A stretch of 64,000 nt of DNA from CAYWNA01 sp964459305 (GTDB lineage: Bacteria > Planctomycetota > Planctomycetia > Pirellulales > Pirellulaceae): positions 1-64,000 of the forward strand of contig CAYWNA010000036.1 of the NCBI GenBank assembly GCA_964459305.1. The letters run 5' to 3'. The position numbers and the translations under genes are program-made. Positions within the stretch are counted from its first letter, which is position 1. Each line of letters opens with the position of its first letter. Under the pieces are notes generated by a model. That model was not told the origin of the DNA. It worked only from the letters and a program-made list of their open reading frames with translations, and did not search any database. Shown one piece after another: positions 43,201 to 52,368 of this stretch.

Positions 43201-45480
43201 GGGCCTGAAACGTATCGCCACAACTCTTCCTTTGCCGTGCCGATAGGTCTGAATGACTTTCTCCGACAATTCCGAGTCCCGAACCGGTGCGTCAGGAAAC
43301 GGCTCCGGCAGTCCGGACCAGGGGATGCCCCGGCAAATTTCCTCCCACCCCTGAGGATCCTTGTCCTTCAGCCACGGGCCCTGCTGAATGCCGCGGCTGG
43401 TCATGACCAGACCGGTCCCGTCACGCACCAGTTGATCGATTCGCGTGCGGATTTGCGGGGCGGTATTCTTGATGTCGGCATCAACCAGGACAATCACTTC
43501 CGGATTGACCGAAAGCTTCTTCATGATCTCGTCAAGGCGGTCTTTCCGGGCAACGTTCTGATGGAAACGCCGCACACGGGTACTTGTCTGCAACAGCTTG
43601 TCTCTGTGCCTGTGCGTAAGGTCAAACGTAAACGCCTCATCGTCGATCTCCATGCGCTGCCACAATTCGACCACGTCCCTGGCCAGGATGCGGGGAACAA
43701 TAAACAGACATTTCACGGGTTTGCCGGCAATCGGTTTGGCGAAAGGAACGTGTGGCGTGATCAGATCGTGTGGCAGGGAAAACAGAGGCGCCGGATCCAA
43801 TGGATTGACATTATCTTCGGGAACCGGCCCCGTGCCGCCAGCGAGGCCCCAGGCCTCTTCCGCGGACACCATACGGTCAAATATCTGCAGCTCATCGATG
43901 ACCGCGTTGGCGGAAGAGTTGCTTTCTCTTCTGCAACCAACAACAATTTGTTTGCCTTTGTTTGAAGGCTGTTTGCTGTATCCCGCGGAGGATGAAGTTC
44001 CTGCGTAATCAAGACACCGTTTCCCATCCACATAAGCGGTGAACTTTCCTCGCTTCTGGCTCCAGGTGATGAGCAGGTGCGTCCATTTGCCTCGTATCCA
44101 AATGCCCTCGGTTTTACCATAGGCGGTAAGCATCATACCAGGCCTGAAGAAATAGAACAGGTTGGGGACACTCTTGCTTATGCCCTTGCAAATCAAGACG
44201 CCGCCCGTGGTTTGAAGAACAGCATGCGGTTTGCCGTCGTCCGCATCGCTAAGCGGCTTGACCCATAAAGCCAACGTCCCCTCGTTCGGATCTAAGTTCT
44301 TGTATGCATGAAACCTGAGGTGATTGTTATCGCGAAAGACTGCCGCCTGGCCGTTCCTTCCTGGTGTGAACTCAACATCTCCGCGTACCGTCGCTTTCTT
44401 GTTTCCACCTGCTTCTGCAGCATCAGAAGAACCTTCGAAAGGCAGGTAGAAGATACGGTTAAGGGGAGTCGTGTTTTCCGGGCTGCCGCCATCAGAGCCA
44501 AAGGCTTCAGGTTCGTACGGTAACGTATATTGGTGCCGGGGCGTGGTTCGCGACTTCTTCAGCCATGGCGAATAGGAGCGAAAGTCGATTTTCTTTTCCG
44601 TCGGGACGAACCGCATGGTGTTGAGCCACCCGTCGCCGCCCAACGGCGGATACTTCAGACCGTCCGGCTCCCACTGGTAATCCGTAAGGACTTCGTGGAT
44701 CGGGTTGCCGTGGTCGCCCGTGCTCGTCTGGTGTCCCCAGCCGATGATGTGACCGCTCACGACCAGGAAGATGTTGGGGTGGCGGCGTACGAACCTGTTC
44801 CACATGCGCTCGCCCATGTCGCTCCGTTTGTCTTGGCCCATGTACTCGTGCGTAGCGACAATCACGTGATAGTTGGGATGCGCGCGGACCACGTCGCCGG
44901 CCCACTTGATCATCGCGTCGGTGGGGTCCCACTGGAGACTGAGCACCATGAACTTGTGCCCGCCGCCCTGAAAGAAGCAATAGTTGTTGTCGTTTTTCTC
45001 GCCCCGGTGACCACCGTACCAGGAATTGTCCTGAAAGCGTTTGGGTCCGAAGTACTCGTTGTAAAGCAAGGTGGCCCGCGTCTGAATGTCCCGCATGTCG
45101 TGATTGCCGGGCAACACGCTGTAGGGCACCACGCCGTCCAGGACTCGATGCGCCCGGTCGGCGATCTTCCATTGCTCTTGATTGTCGATATTGACGATGT
45201 CGCCCAGATGAATGACAAACTTGATGTTGTCCTGCTCGAGGCGCTCTCGAATCCACTTCACCTGCGACATGTACATGGCGGGCGTGCCGCCACAGGTCAG
45301 GTCGCAGTAATACTGCGTGTCGGGCAAGATCACAACGGTGAAGGGTTTCTCGCTCGTGCTGGCCGGTGCCGACTCTGCGGCATGAGTCGTAGCCGACCAA
45401 ACCGCCGAGAAGGCCAAGAGCACGGCGATTCCCAATTGTGAAACGACACTTCTGCTAAGGTCTCTTCTTCTTGTGTACAT
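40231..45480 (-). CDS. Giant exported metallophosphoesterase-LamG-GH42-like fusion protein
   Basis: 1749 residues from the ATG at 45478-45480; a TTG 13 codons earlier is less likely. Signal peptide 15-35. Residues ~45-320 are a calcineurin-like metallophosphoesterase with the full metal set: D54-x-Q56, GD95 in 'LGDIVN', GNHD at 125-128, H211 in 'VATHEYM', and 'GHIIGWGH' at 243-250. Residues ~343-540 are a LamG domain ('GTLALWVKPL', 'GKWTHLLITWSQ', 'VIDELQIFDR'). A middle region ~585-1015 has a flavodoxin-like and beta domains. Residues ~1025-1350 resemble a GH42 barrel ('FYSLGDENRHYGEFGFSPWG', 'KYGTIDQLNREW'), then a glutamine-amidotransferase-like trimerisation domain ('IILPASQCISGKEAQALEQF') and beta domains. 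The combination is unusual. Confidence 0.75.
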   Translation of the reverse strand: MYTRRRDLSRSVVSQLGIAVLLAFSAVWSATTHAAESAPASTSEKPFTVVILPDTQYYCDLTCGGTPAMYMSQVKWIRERLEQDNIKFVIHLGDIVNIDNQEQWKIADRAHRVLDGVVPYSVLPGNHDMRDIQTRATLLYNEYFGPKRFQDNSWYGGHRGEKNDNNYCFFQGGGHKFMVLSLQWDPTDAMIKWAGDVVRAHPNYHVIVATHEYMGQDKRSDMGERMWNRFVRRHPNIFLVVSGHIIGWGHQTSTGDHGNPIHEVLTDYQWEPDGLKYPPLGGDGWLNTMRFVPTEKKIDFRSYSPWLKKSRTTPRHQYTLPYEPEAFGSDGGSPENTTPLNRIFYLPFEGSSDAAEAGGNKKATVRGDVEFTPGRNGQAAVFRDNNHLRFHAYKNLDPNEGTLALWVKPLSDADDGKPHAVLQTTGGVLICKGISKSVPNLFYFFRPGMMLTAYGKTEGIWIRGKWTHLLITWSQKRGKFTAYVDGKRCLDYAGTSSSAGYSKQPSNKGKQIVVGCRRESNSSANAVIDELQIFDRMVSAEEAWGLAGGTGPVPEDNVNPLDPAPLFSLPHDLITPHVPFAKPIAGKPVKCLFIVPRILARDVVELWQRMEIDDEAFTFDLTHRHRDKLLQTSTRVRRFHQNVARKDRLDEIMKKLSVNPEVIVLVDADIKNTAPQIRTRIDQLVRDGTGLVMTSRGIQQGPWLKDKDPQGWEEICRGIPWSGLPEPFPDAPVRDSELSEKVIQTYRHGKGRVVAIRFRPEPIPLPGYLLPEAGLTPCLYDAPYKRQWNLRYGKYLSLAGKALRWAGGKSPQWQLQFPDDGMRWERAALPKSNAFKVGIKAGVTGKARLLTTIRDPLGKVEWDSTYPVNVEQSENPNAISLDMPVLKTGLHYLELRLLAHEKTEDWGDVAFFVTGPEEIENVSLTTDSVEHGDKAEGKVRLCGSCPRPLSLTVQAIDTNDRIYEREVYDVQPGTQDIAFELRLDSPSTLGGYIEVVLRDGDRIVAQKDAAVFVPKRNLEALTAHEFPSIGWCGISPLTGSAMIMAEPVRKAGFNIQLRVPKNVAFRNLAMWDLTPLSYAANIQIHGGEKGWVRTSNKAIKDGSFENPEIKQYMWDIFSKRLLDCRKYGPFFYSLGDENRHYGEFGFSPWGQRAFRRHLTHKYGTIDQLNREWQSDYRSFDDVSRLTAGEAKEQRHVPAMIDHRAAQEMVYRDMYVYLRDEIKKYDPLAKVGAEGSQTKDVEAMLNAMDVWAPYPSRKIGTLMSAVATPAHITGHWYGSYCEGDKIPKAALTRYWDQALRGFGNTSFYFHTGLGAGGDGILMTDGSYKPFFKTQMRDLLLIGNGVGQLLRTSAVKPSGVYLHWSQASKLGLEAADEFGIPTEAEGGIIKTLGKLGIEWGYITGRQINRNPDIVKRAKIIILPASQCISGKEAQALEQFVKDGGILLGLGPVGIRNEFGRELRSSQLNSVFGVNMRGPAAIAGLPALDDTFTLNGQSISLTGSKGAVNKSVSVTDGKVLLEKEGVPLVVEHKTGKGKALLLNVNTGLCDRESIEQILNSVLTAADISPEITFSPAHGPGDRYGVLQKGDLTLVGVVMDHRPGKWNEGKIHLKEKVHVYDVKKGIYLGELDEIPVKGMEDTQSAALFALQKAKIQGVSIDAPAQVQRDQMVSIGCSVRAPATMSCAGRVVRIELQGPDGITRRHYQRMAYLDKHGAGNVTLQFALNDPVGAWNVIATDIASGVTGMEASTVE

Positions 45481-45584
45481 CTTTGCTTCTCGTATCTTGT
45501 GTTGGTTGTGACTACTCAAGTAATAGTACTGACTCTGTCATGATCTCTCCTCTCCGACCGCGCCCGCGTTGGTGACGGCCTCGC

Positions 45585-48062
45585 TCAGATGCCAAGAAAG
45601 CCCTTCGTGTGGCACTGAAACGACTCGACGTCCTCCAGCAGCTTGCGGGCCTCGGCCTCGAGCCCGTTCGGGCCCTCGCGAAGCAGCTTGCTCTGCACCG
45701 CGTAGAACCTCTTGGACAGCTCGATCATCCGATCCATCACGGCCTTCACGTCGGGGGCGGTCCGTGGAAATGCGCTGGCGTCATTGCCAATCTGCTGCGT
45801 CATTACGGCGTCGATCCGTCCCAGCGTCCGGCGGACCTCCTCGACAGCGTCGTTGACCGTGCGGAAGGGAACGTTGGCCTGTGCTTGGCGTTCCAGTTGG
45901 ACCGTGCCTTCGGCAAGCTGCCCTTCCGCCTCGATCCACTTGTCGGACTTGGCCAGTGCGTCTGCCTGGGACCGGGTCTGTTCCACCACAGTCACGTCCG
46001 TACCCATCCGCCGAGCCAGCCGGATCTCCAGGTCCAGCAGGTCGCGCTCGATCGCGAAACGCCGCTGGACCACTTCATTGCGCACGGCAGTCAGGGTTGC
46101 CGGCTCGGCAATGGCGTACAGCCGGCCGGCGGCGGGCTTCACTGCCACATGGAACGTGTTCCCCGCGTGGGGCACCGTGCGCAGCGAGAAGAGATCGAGC
46201 ACCTGCTCCCCCGGGCCGAGCGTCTCCACCCGAACGTTACAGGCCGTCGGGTAGAAGCGCGTGTTGTTGTAGACGACCAAGTAACGGGCCGGCCGCTTTG
46301 GGTCCGCAAAGGCACGTGCAATGGCGATGGGCCGTCGTCGGCCCACGTTGCTGACCACGGCCCAGCGCACCTGGGCCACGGCGGCCTTCTCGGGCAACGG
46401 CTCGGCGCCGGCCAACAGCGTCCCGGCCGATCGCAGGTAGCGACCAAGCCGCTTCATGTCCTCCCATTGCGGCGTCGGATTCCCGTAGGCGTCGATCAGG
46501 TGGCTGACCCCGGTTCCCGGTTCGTGCCACTTGGGACGATTGGCGTACGCATAAGGAGCGAATCCGGTGGCGCCGTGCGCCAGGGCGCCGAACAGTTGGA
46601 TGCGGAACTCCTCCGGCGACGGGGGGCGCCAACTGGACCCGCCAAACATCTGCGCCAACAGCCAGATCCGCTTGGCCCCCAGCTTCTGGGCATAGCGCAC
46701 CGAATCGACAACTGCCCAGCAGCCTTTGTCCGACCGGGGCACGGGGCCGATGGGATAGTAGTCGATGCAGACGATCGGCAGTGTCGGGGCGAACTCGGCA
46801 ATGGAGCCGATCGAGTTGCACGTGCACAGGCTCGGATGGTTCGGATCGAATGAGTCCAGCGTGGTCTTGCCCCAGTAGAAGTCATCGGCCGCCCAGCCGG
46901 CACCCGGCTCATCCACCAGCCAATAGGCCAACAGCCCGGGATGGTCCTGGAACATGCCCGCGGTTTTGCGCATCGCCGCAGTACACTGCTCCTTCGTCGC
47001 TGCCTTGTCGTAGTGTTGCGTCAGGTAGGTGGAGGGCGAGAGCTTCACGCCGTACTCGGCGCACTTGTCCAGGACGGCTTTCACGTAGGCGTAGGACGAC
47101 TGCTCGGCCTGCGGGGACAGCATGCCGCCGCCCTGAATGAGTACGTTGCAATAGTGGCGGCGCAGGTCCAGCAGAATCCAGTCGCCCGACTGCCGCATCC
47201 GCTCGATCTGCTGGAGCCGAACATCCCGATCCTTGTCCCAAGCCAAACACCACGTAGGTCCCGGCATGAACAGGCCGCCGTACACGCCCCAGACGAACAG
47301 GTTCTCGACCTCGGGGTACGACCGAAACGACGGGGCTTGGCCGCGAGTTCGCTTGCGATGTTCATCAACGACCTCCGGCGACACCTCGCGCAACGTGATG
47401 TCGTCGATGTAGACGGTCGCCCGGTTCCGCCCGCCGGCAAACGATCCGAACAGGATCCCGTCGAGCCGAAGCGAATCGGTCCGGGCGCCGGCAGCGTGCA
47501 ACCGTTCGAGCATGTAGGAGGTCAGCTCCTGTTCGATCTTGACCCACCCGTCGGTCGGCGCATCGAAGGTTTGCTCCAGGACAGTCGACTTACGGAACAC
47601 GCCGTAGTCGCCAGTAGAGGCTGTCATCACCTCGATGCGCACCGGGTTGCTTTTCGAGGCCCGTTCGACCCACATGTACAAAGTCAGCAGATAACCGCGG
47701 TCCGGGCGCAGAGGCATGCCGAGCCCGGGCACGACGAATCCTCCTGCCCCGCCCGGACGTCCCCACTCGACCTCGGGCGTCTCGTTGCTCCGCGGGGTCA
47801 GGTACACGTTCAGCCCGTGCCGGTACGTCATGTCGATCTTGAGGCTGTGCTTGTCGGTGTGGGCGCGTTCGGTCGTGACGCCCATATGGTGGGCCGTGTA
47901 CGGCTGGTTGGCGCCGCGGAGTTGGACCCGCTTGTCCAGTTGGCTTTCATAGCCCTCTTGGAGAATGATCTGCTCATGAGCTGAAGATGTGCCTGCGAAG
48001 AATACGAACGCCGCCGCGACGACAATCGCTAGGGGCTTTTGGCATGAGCTGCGAAATGACAT
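45585..48062 (-). CDS. Exported TIM-barrel protein with jelly-roll N-domain and helical C-terminus
   Basis: 825 residues. The ATG at 48060-48062 has GAGGAG 8 nt upstream. Signal peptide 'LAIVVAAAFVFFAGTSSAH'. Residues ~30-235 are a carbohydrate-binding jelly roll ('GRNRATVYIDDITLREVS'). A barrel follows: 'NVLIQGGGMLSPQAEQ', 'YGVKLSPSTYLTQHYD', 'HPGLLAYWLVDEPGAGW' (Asp-Glu-Pro like the acid/base strand of clan-A enzymes) and 'KRIWLLAQMFGGSSWRPPSPEE'. The last ~170 residues are helical and charged with heptad-like spacing, probably coiled coil. No family can be named. The context says glycan degradation. Confidence 0.6.
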   Translation of the reverse strand: MSFRSSCQKPLAIVVAAAFVFFAGTSSAHEQIILQEGYESQLDKRVQLRGANQPYTAHHMGVTTERAHTDKHSLKIDMTYRHGLNVYLTPRSNETPEVEWGRPGGAGGFVVPGLGMPLRPDRGYLLTLYMWVERASKSNPVRIEVMTASTGDYGVFRKSTVLEQTFDAPTDGWVKIEQELTSYMLERLHAAGARTDSLRLDGILFGSFAGGRNRATVYIDDITLREVSPEVVDEHRKRTRGQAPSFRSYPEVENLFVWGVYGGLFMPGPTWCLAWDKDRDVRLQQIERMRQSGDWILLDLRRHYCNVLIQGGGMLSPQAEQSSYAYVKAVLDKCAEYGVKLSPSTYLTQHYDKAATKEQCTAAMRKTAGMFQDHPGLLAYWLVDEPGAGWAADDFYWGKTTLDSFDPNHPSLCTCNSIGSIAEFAPTLPIVCIDYYPIGPVPRSDKGCWAVVDSVRYAQKLGAKRIWLLAQMFGGSSWRPPSPEEFRIQLFGALAHGATGFAPYAYANRPKWHEPGTGVSHLIDAYGNPTPQWEDMKRLGRYLRSAGTLLAGAEPLPEKAAVAQVRWAVVSNVGRRRPIAIARAFADPKRPARYLVVYNNTRFYPTACNVRVETLGPGEQVLDLFSLRTVPHAGNTFHVAVKPAAGRLYAIAEPATLTAVRNEVVQRRFAIERDLLDLEIRLARRMGTDVTVVEQTRSQADALAKSDKWIEAEGQLAEGTVQLERQAQANVPFRTVNDAVEEVRRTLGRIDAVMTQQIGNDASAFPRTAPDVKAVMDRMIELSKRFYAVQSKLLREGPNGLEAEARKLLEDVESFQCHTKGFLGI

Positions 48063-48128
48063 GGCTGTCTCCTCGTTTGGGTTGCGAAGCCCACGAATCG
48101 CACATTATTGGCCGACTGGTTGGACCTT

Positions 48129-48171
48129 CAACATCGGGTAGTGTCTTATGTTAAGACAGTACCCAACATCG
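48129..48171. repeat. Hairpin element flanked by 8-bp direct repeats
   Basis: GGGTA-g-TGTCTTA (from 48136), loop TGT, TAAGACA-g-TACCC (to 48164) forms a long stem with one G-G mismatch. It is flanked by direct repeats CAACATCG at 48129-48136 and 48164-48171, which could be a target-site duplication. The rest of the 217-bp gap 48063-48279 contains no gene. Confidence 0.6.
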
Positions 48172-48233
48172 CCGTTTCTTCGTCCTCTTCCCCGAGTGCC
48201 GGCCACGATGGAAAGCCTTGTCCCTGATTTCCG

Positions 48234-48282
48234 GGCGTCCATTTTCTGACAATTCACCAGACATTTTGGCGTCCGTTTTTCA
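48234..48282. repeat. Short direct repeat at the 3' end of the 48280 gene
   Basis: GGCGTCCATTTTCTGA (48234-48249) and GGCGTCCGTTTTTCA (48268-48282) are imperfect direct copies 34 bp apart. The second includes the stop codon of the gene ending at 48280. They may be a remnant of an insertion-sequence or REP end. Confidence 0.35.
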
Positions 48283-49890
48283 GCGCGCCACCGGCCGAAC
48301 GGATTTGTCTGCCTCGTGCACCTCGTAGAACGAGCCGCCGATGGAAACGTCCACGGTGATTTTGCCATATTCCGGGATTGTCAGCTCGACGTCCTTCCGA
48401 TCCGCCAGCGGCGAATGGGCGAACACCAGCCATTGCCGCTTCGGCGCTTCGCCACGAACCAGCGCGAGCGCAAAGACCCGAACCTCCCAGAACATTTCCC
48501 AGGGATATTCCTGGGAGTTCACGTTCGCGTCCAGCAGGAACCAGCGGTCCTCGTCCTGGTATTCTTCGGGAATATCAACCTGGTAGGGATGCTCGTGTGC
48601 GCGATTGGGAACCAGTTCGCCTTTGCGCCACCATTCGCGCAGGACTGGGTTCTCGTGCACGAGGTCAACCGCCGCGACTATCGCCATGAAGTATGGCTTG
48701 CCATCCTGCCACGGGTGTATCCAGCCGCGGAACTCCCGAACGGCGCGCGGCCGCATCAGCCACATCCCGAACTGCACCATTCCGCGATAGCGTTCCGGCG
48801 TGAAGGTCTGGCCAAGACTCTCGTAGTACTTTCGTTTGTCGTTCGGTTTCGCAGGGATGTGCGTACCGCCGGTGTAGCCGTCCCAGATTGAGAGCTCGAT
48901 CCAGAAGCTCGGGTTCATCTCGCGCGCCAACCGCTGCTGAAAGACGTCATTCTGGAACTCGACCTGGGGACTCCATGTCTTGAAGTCTGTGCTGGGGTTC
49001 CAGTTGTGCGTATAGTACGATGGACTGCCTCCGTCCCACATCAGGGGATTGGGATCGAGTCGGCCGGGGCTGTATAGGGAGTAGCTCCGCCACCCGCCCC
49101 AGCGGCCGAAATGCTCCAGGCCAAAGGCGCCGTAGCCGACGAAAATCGAGTTCTTTTTCCACGTTTCGTTGGCGAGCCCCTCTCTCATTCCCTCCTGCAA
49201 CGCACGGTAACGCTCGATCCAGCCGTCGGCGACGACCTTGCGTTTGAAATGGTCCTCCTTACCCTTGCCGTGCTTGTCCACATAACGCTTCGAGGTCTCG
49301 ACCTGAGTCCAACGATGTTTTCCGTGCTCGTTGTTCGACAGAAACATGACCAGCGGCGGATCGGGATACAGTTCCTGGAGCTTCTTCATGCCGGGGTTGT
49401 CGGTCCAAGTCCTGCCCACCTCGCGCCACGGCTCGACCGGCCCGAAGGGCGAGACCGCCTTCTTGATCGTGCCGTCAACCTCGACTACGTTCGGATTCTT
49501 CTCCGCCGGCAGGCTCATGTACCCGGGATCGTTGGTCAACACGTTCTCCCACTGGGTCGACGAGAGCACAAACGGAAGTTTCAATTCCGCCAGCTTTTCG
49601 ATCTGCGCCTGCAATTCGGGCCGCTCCTTGCGTGGATGCGAAAGCCACGGCAGCAGATAGTGTCCCTCTTCGATCAGCTTCAGTTGCGTATCGAGTCCCC
49701 AATCTTCTGACAATTTGTGGTCCCCAGTGGTCCAGTGCGAGGCCAGTGGCAGCGGCCGGATGTCGCTCGTATCGGGCCGGATGGCTTCGGTTCGGATTTG
49801 CTCGGCCACGGGAGTCGCCCCCTCCGCAGAGCCGAGAATTGCCGAGACCGCAAGGGTAGTGGCCATGATGACAACCATTTTCTTAATCAT
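48280..49890 (-). CDS. Exported protein of unknown function, glycosidase-like
   Basis: 536 residues. Signal peptide 'MVVIMATTLAVSAILGSAEG', with AAGGAA upstream of the ATG at 49888-49890. Segments such as 'LPFVLSSTQWENVLTNDPGYMSLPAE', 'LVMFLSNNEHGKHRW', 'WDGGSPSYYTHNWNPSTDFK' and 'SFWIELSIWDGYTG' alternate strand and helix in a TIM-barrel manner, with 'SNNEHG' as a possible acid position. The C-terminal ~110 residues look like a beta domain. I do not recognise the family. Neighbours on both sides are exported carbohydrate-active proteins. Confidence 0.55.
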   Translation of the reverse strand: MIKKMVVIMATTLAVSAILGSAEGATPVAEQIRTEAIRPDTSDIRPLPLASHWTTGDHKLSEDWGLDTQLKLIEEGHYLLPWLSHPRKERPELQAQIEKLAELKLPFVLSSTQWENVLTNDPGYMSLPAEKNPNVVEVDGTIKKAVSPFGPVEPWREVGRTWTDNPGMKKLQELYPDPPLVMFLSNNEHGKHRWTQVETSKRYVDKHGKGKEDHFKRKVVADGWIERYRALQEGMREGLANETWKKNSIFVGYGAFGLEHFGRWGGWRSYSLYSPGRLDPNPLMWDGGSPSYYTHNWNPSTDFKTWSPQVEFQNDVFQQRLAREMNPSFWIELSIWDGYTGGTHIPAKPNDKRKYYESLGQTFTPERYRGMVQFGMWLMRPRAVREFRGWIHPWQDGKPYFMAIVAAVDLVHENPVLREWWRKGELVPNRAHEHPYQVDIPEEYQDEDRWFLLDANVNSQEYPWEMFWEVRVFALALVRGEAPKRQWLVFAHSPLADRKDVELTIPEYGKITVDVSIGGSFYEVHEADKSVRPVAR

Positions 49891-49946
49891 GATTCACGCT
49901 TTCCTTTTTCAGATAAGATGAGTAATGGACCACCACCATATTCTCC

Positions 49947-52250
49947 TCACCGAGTCGTTGCCAGCTCCCTCTGATGGCGACCATCCTGGAAAGCCGTCAC
50001 GCGGTAGCGGCGTCCCTTAAACTGAATCTCCGCCGACATCTTGTCCCAGGCCGGGGGCAGATGCGGAGTGACTTGGAAGTCGTCCGCCGAGTAGCTCAAA
50101 CCAAGAAAGCCGTGAACCAAGGCGGCGGCCGCGACGATCTGATCGGCAAGATAAGGCTCGTTGTTCCAGCCAAGCGGCCGTCCGTCCATGGCGAAGGCGT
50201 TTTCGCCCTCGAACCAGTTCGTACGACGCGCGTGGGCGGCGAAGCGTGTGAGAAGCTCGTGTGCGCCCTTGGCGTCGCCGGCGCGACAGCGGGCCGTCAC
50301 TTCCCAAAAGGTCATGGCCAGCAACATGCCGCCATTCATGTACGTGCCGAACTCTTGTTTGCCGTTCCACATATCGTCAAGCCGGATGGGCAACAGGTTG
50401 TCCAACGCGGCCTCGCGAGTGTAGCCATGATCGCGAACAAGTCCAGCAATGAGATGGTCGGCCGTGCGGATGATCTCGCGACTTTGCCGCTCGTCGGCCA
50501 CCCCGAACACAATCGCCATATACTGCATGCATGAGAAGAAGTAAGCGTGGCTCTGCTTCCGTTTGCGGTCCCTGATCCAGTCGAGGTATCCTCCGTGGTC
50601 CGGTCCGTACGCATCGTCGCGCCAGAACAGCCGGTTGATGGCGGATCGCAATCGCTCCCGGTGTTGTTGCACCTCGCGGGCCGCATCGCTCTCGCCGAGT
50701 GCCGCGTAAACCGTCTCAAGGGCGCCTAGCGCGCGGTGGAGCAGCAGATTGTGGTAGAGGATGTAGCCAGCGGCGCGCACGCCGTCGTAGTACCAGTTGG
50801 GGCAGTGTTTGAGATCAGAGATGCTCTCAGCCGGAATGTAGAAAAGACCGTCGACACGCCACGTGTCGACGTACCGCACCATTCTGCGTATCTCTTCACG
50901 ATGGATGCGGGCGACGGACGAGTCTCCCGTGTAGAGCAGATCGGCCTCCAGAGCGATCAGTGCAATCAGGGGCAATTCGGGGAAGTCCTTCTGCGGATGA
51001 CGGAAACCGAACATCACCTCGCCGCGATCGCTCACGCTCTTGAGGATGACGATCAGGTTCTTGCGGAAGGCATGCGGATAACCGACCGGAGCAGCGGACA
51101 AGGTGCCGGCCGCCGGAACCGAGGCAAGCAGCGAATAGGAGTGCATCCACATGTTCCCCGCGTACTGGAAACCGTCGCACTGGTTGCCGAAGTGGTGGTT
51201 CACCTGATCGCAAAGCGCTCCGCTGTTGGCCAATCCTCCGAAAAACGATTGCAACGCAGTGAGCATCTCGCGGTCAGGGATCTCGGCGATCACCTGCTGT
51301 CCGGTGTCTGACTGGGGCACAGCTTTCAGGCGAAGCGTCGTCGTCACAACCTCGCCCTTGGTGAATCGCAACGTAGCGCTCGGCCGCGGCGTCAGGCCAA
51401 TTTCGGTGAAGGCGTTGTACGATCCGCGCCGGTAGAGGTGGCCGCCGCTGGCTTCACAGCGCAGATCCGCGAGGTGGGGAAAAGACGTATAGAGTTTGAA
51501 GACGGCCCATCCGTCTTTCTGCTTCATCGTGGCGTCGTTGTGGGGCGGATTGAACCAGACATGGGAGCCGGACTTGTACTCCGGCCGAGACTCCGGAATC
51601 AGCTCGTCGCTCTGAATCCACCAACTTGCCATGACGCCGTTGCCGGCCGGGTTGACTCGCTTCTGCCCGGAAGCCGTTTGCTGCGGGTTTGGCCGGCTGT
51701 TGAAACAGAGTGCTGGCTCGCCGACGAACTTCGCCGCGAAATCGGCTTTCCACGTGCGGCGCACGGTCCAGCTCAGTCCGCCATCCGCCTCGATGCGGAA
51801 CTCCCAATCCTCGACCGCCGGAAGCTTAGCGCCATCGCTGCTGCGCAACCGCAGCCCGGTGATCGTCAGTGCGCCGGGCAGCGCTGACTCGACGACTTGA
51901 TGCTCGCTGCTAAGGCGAGAATCATAGTGGACACCGTTAGCACCGCGCACATAGGTAACACCGCCCACGGCCCAGTCGGGGAACTCGGCAGGATGCTCGC
52001 ACAGAATCGACCTGCATGCGAGCGAACCATCCGGCTGACGCAGGACAAGTGCACGCACACACGGCGCCCGGACATCAACCACGATCTCCCCAAAACCGCC
52101 CGCGAGGCGCCCGGAAATCGCGGCCTCCCCAGCGTGCGCATTCATGCTCAAGCCGCAGACCGCCAGGCTGCAAGCCGTGGTCAAGACGAAACAAATCGCC
52201 TTCTGAACCCTCCTCATCGTTAGTCCGGCATGGGCCGGTGTGCTTGCCAT
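49947..52250 (-). CDS. Exported (alpha/alpha)6-barrel glycosidase-like protein
   Basis: 767 residues from the ATG at 52248-52250, chosen for AAGGAG 7 nt upstream. Signal peptide 'AICFVLTTACSLAVCGLSMNAHA'. The N-terminal third is a beta-sandwich. From ~330 helical hairpins begin: 'GYPHAFRKNLIVILKSV', 'WRVDGLFYIPAE', 'GYLDWIRDRKRKQSHAYFFSC', 'GGMLLAMTFWEVTARCRAG'. The closing motif 'ADDFQVTPHLPPAWDKM' is the C-terminal beta element common to GH65/GH94/GH78-type six-hairpin enzymes. The exact family is not assignable. It is 118 bp downstream of a GH78 gene and 56 bp upstream of the 48280 gene, likely cotranscribed. Confidence 0.6.
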   Translation of the reverse strand: MASTPAHAGLTMRRVQKAICFVLTTACSLAVCGLSMNAHAGEAAISGRLAGGFGEIVVDVRAPCVRALVLRQPDGSLACRSILCEHPAEFPDWAVGGVTYVRGANGVHYDSRLSSEHQVVESALPGALTITGLRLRSSDGAKLPAVEDWEFRIEADGGLSWTVRRTWKADFAAKFVGEPALCFNSRPNPQQTASGQKRVNPAGNGVMASWWIQSDELIPESRPEYKSGSHVWFNPPHNDATMKQKDGWAVFKLYTSFPHLADLRCEASGGHLYRRGSYNAFTEIGLTPRPSATLRFTKGEVVTTTLRLKAVPQSDTGQQVIAEIPDREMLTALQSFFGGLANSGALCDQVNHHFGNQCDGFQYAGNMWMHSYSLLASVPAAGTLSAAPVGYPHAFRKNLIVILKSVSDRGEVMFGFRHPQKDFPELPLIALIALEADLLYTGDSSVARIHREEIRRMVRYVDTWRVDGLFYIPAESISDLKHCPNWYYDGVRAAGYILYHNLLLHRALGALETVYAALGESDAAREVQQHRERLRSAINRLFWRDDAYGPDHGGYLDWIRDRKRKQSHAYFFSCMQYMAIVFGVADERQSREIIRTADHLIAGLVRDHGYTREAALDNLLPIRLDDMWNGKQEFGTYMNGGMLLAMTFWEVTARCRAGDAKGAHELLTRFAAHARRTNWFEGENAFAMDGRPLGWNNEPYLADQIVAAAALVHGFLGLSYSADDFQVTPHLPPAWDKMSAEIQFKGRRYRVTAFQDGRHQRELATTR

Positions 52251-52368
52251 GATGTGCTCCTTGTGAATCGACGAGTGGTTTCTCAATCGACGAATCGGGT
52301 ACGGAAGAAGGTGAGGCAGCTCATTTGTACTCTGGAAAATCCGTCTCAAACGACGAAAAACAACGCCA

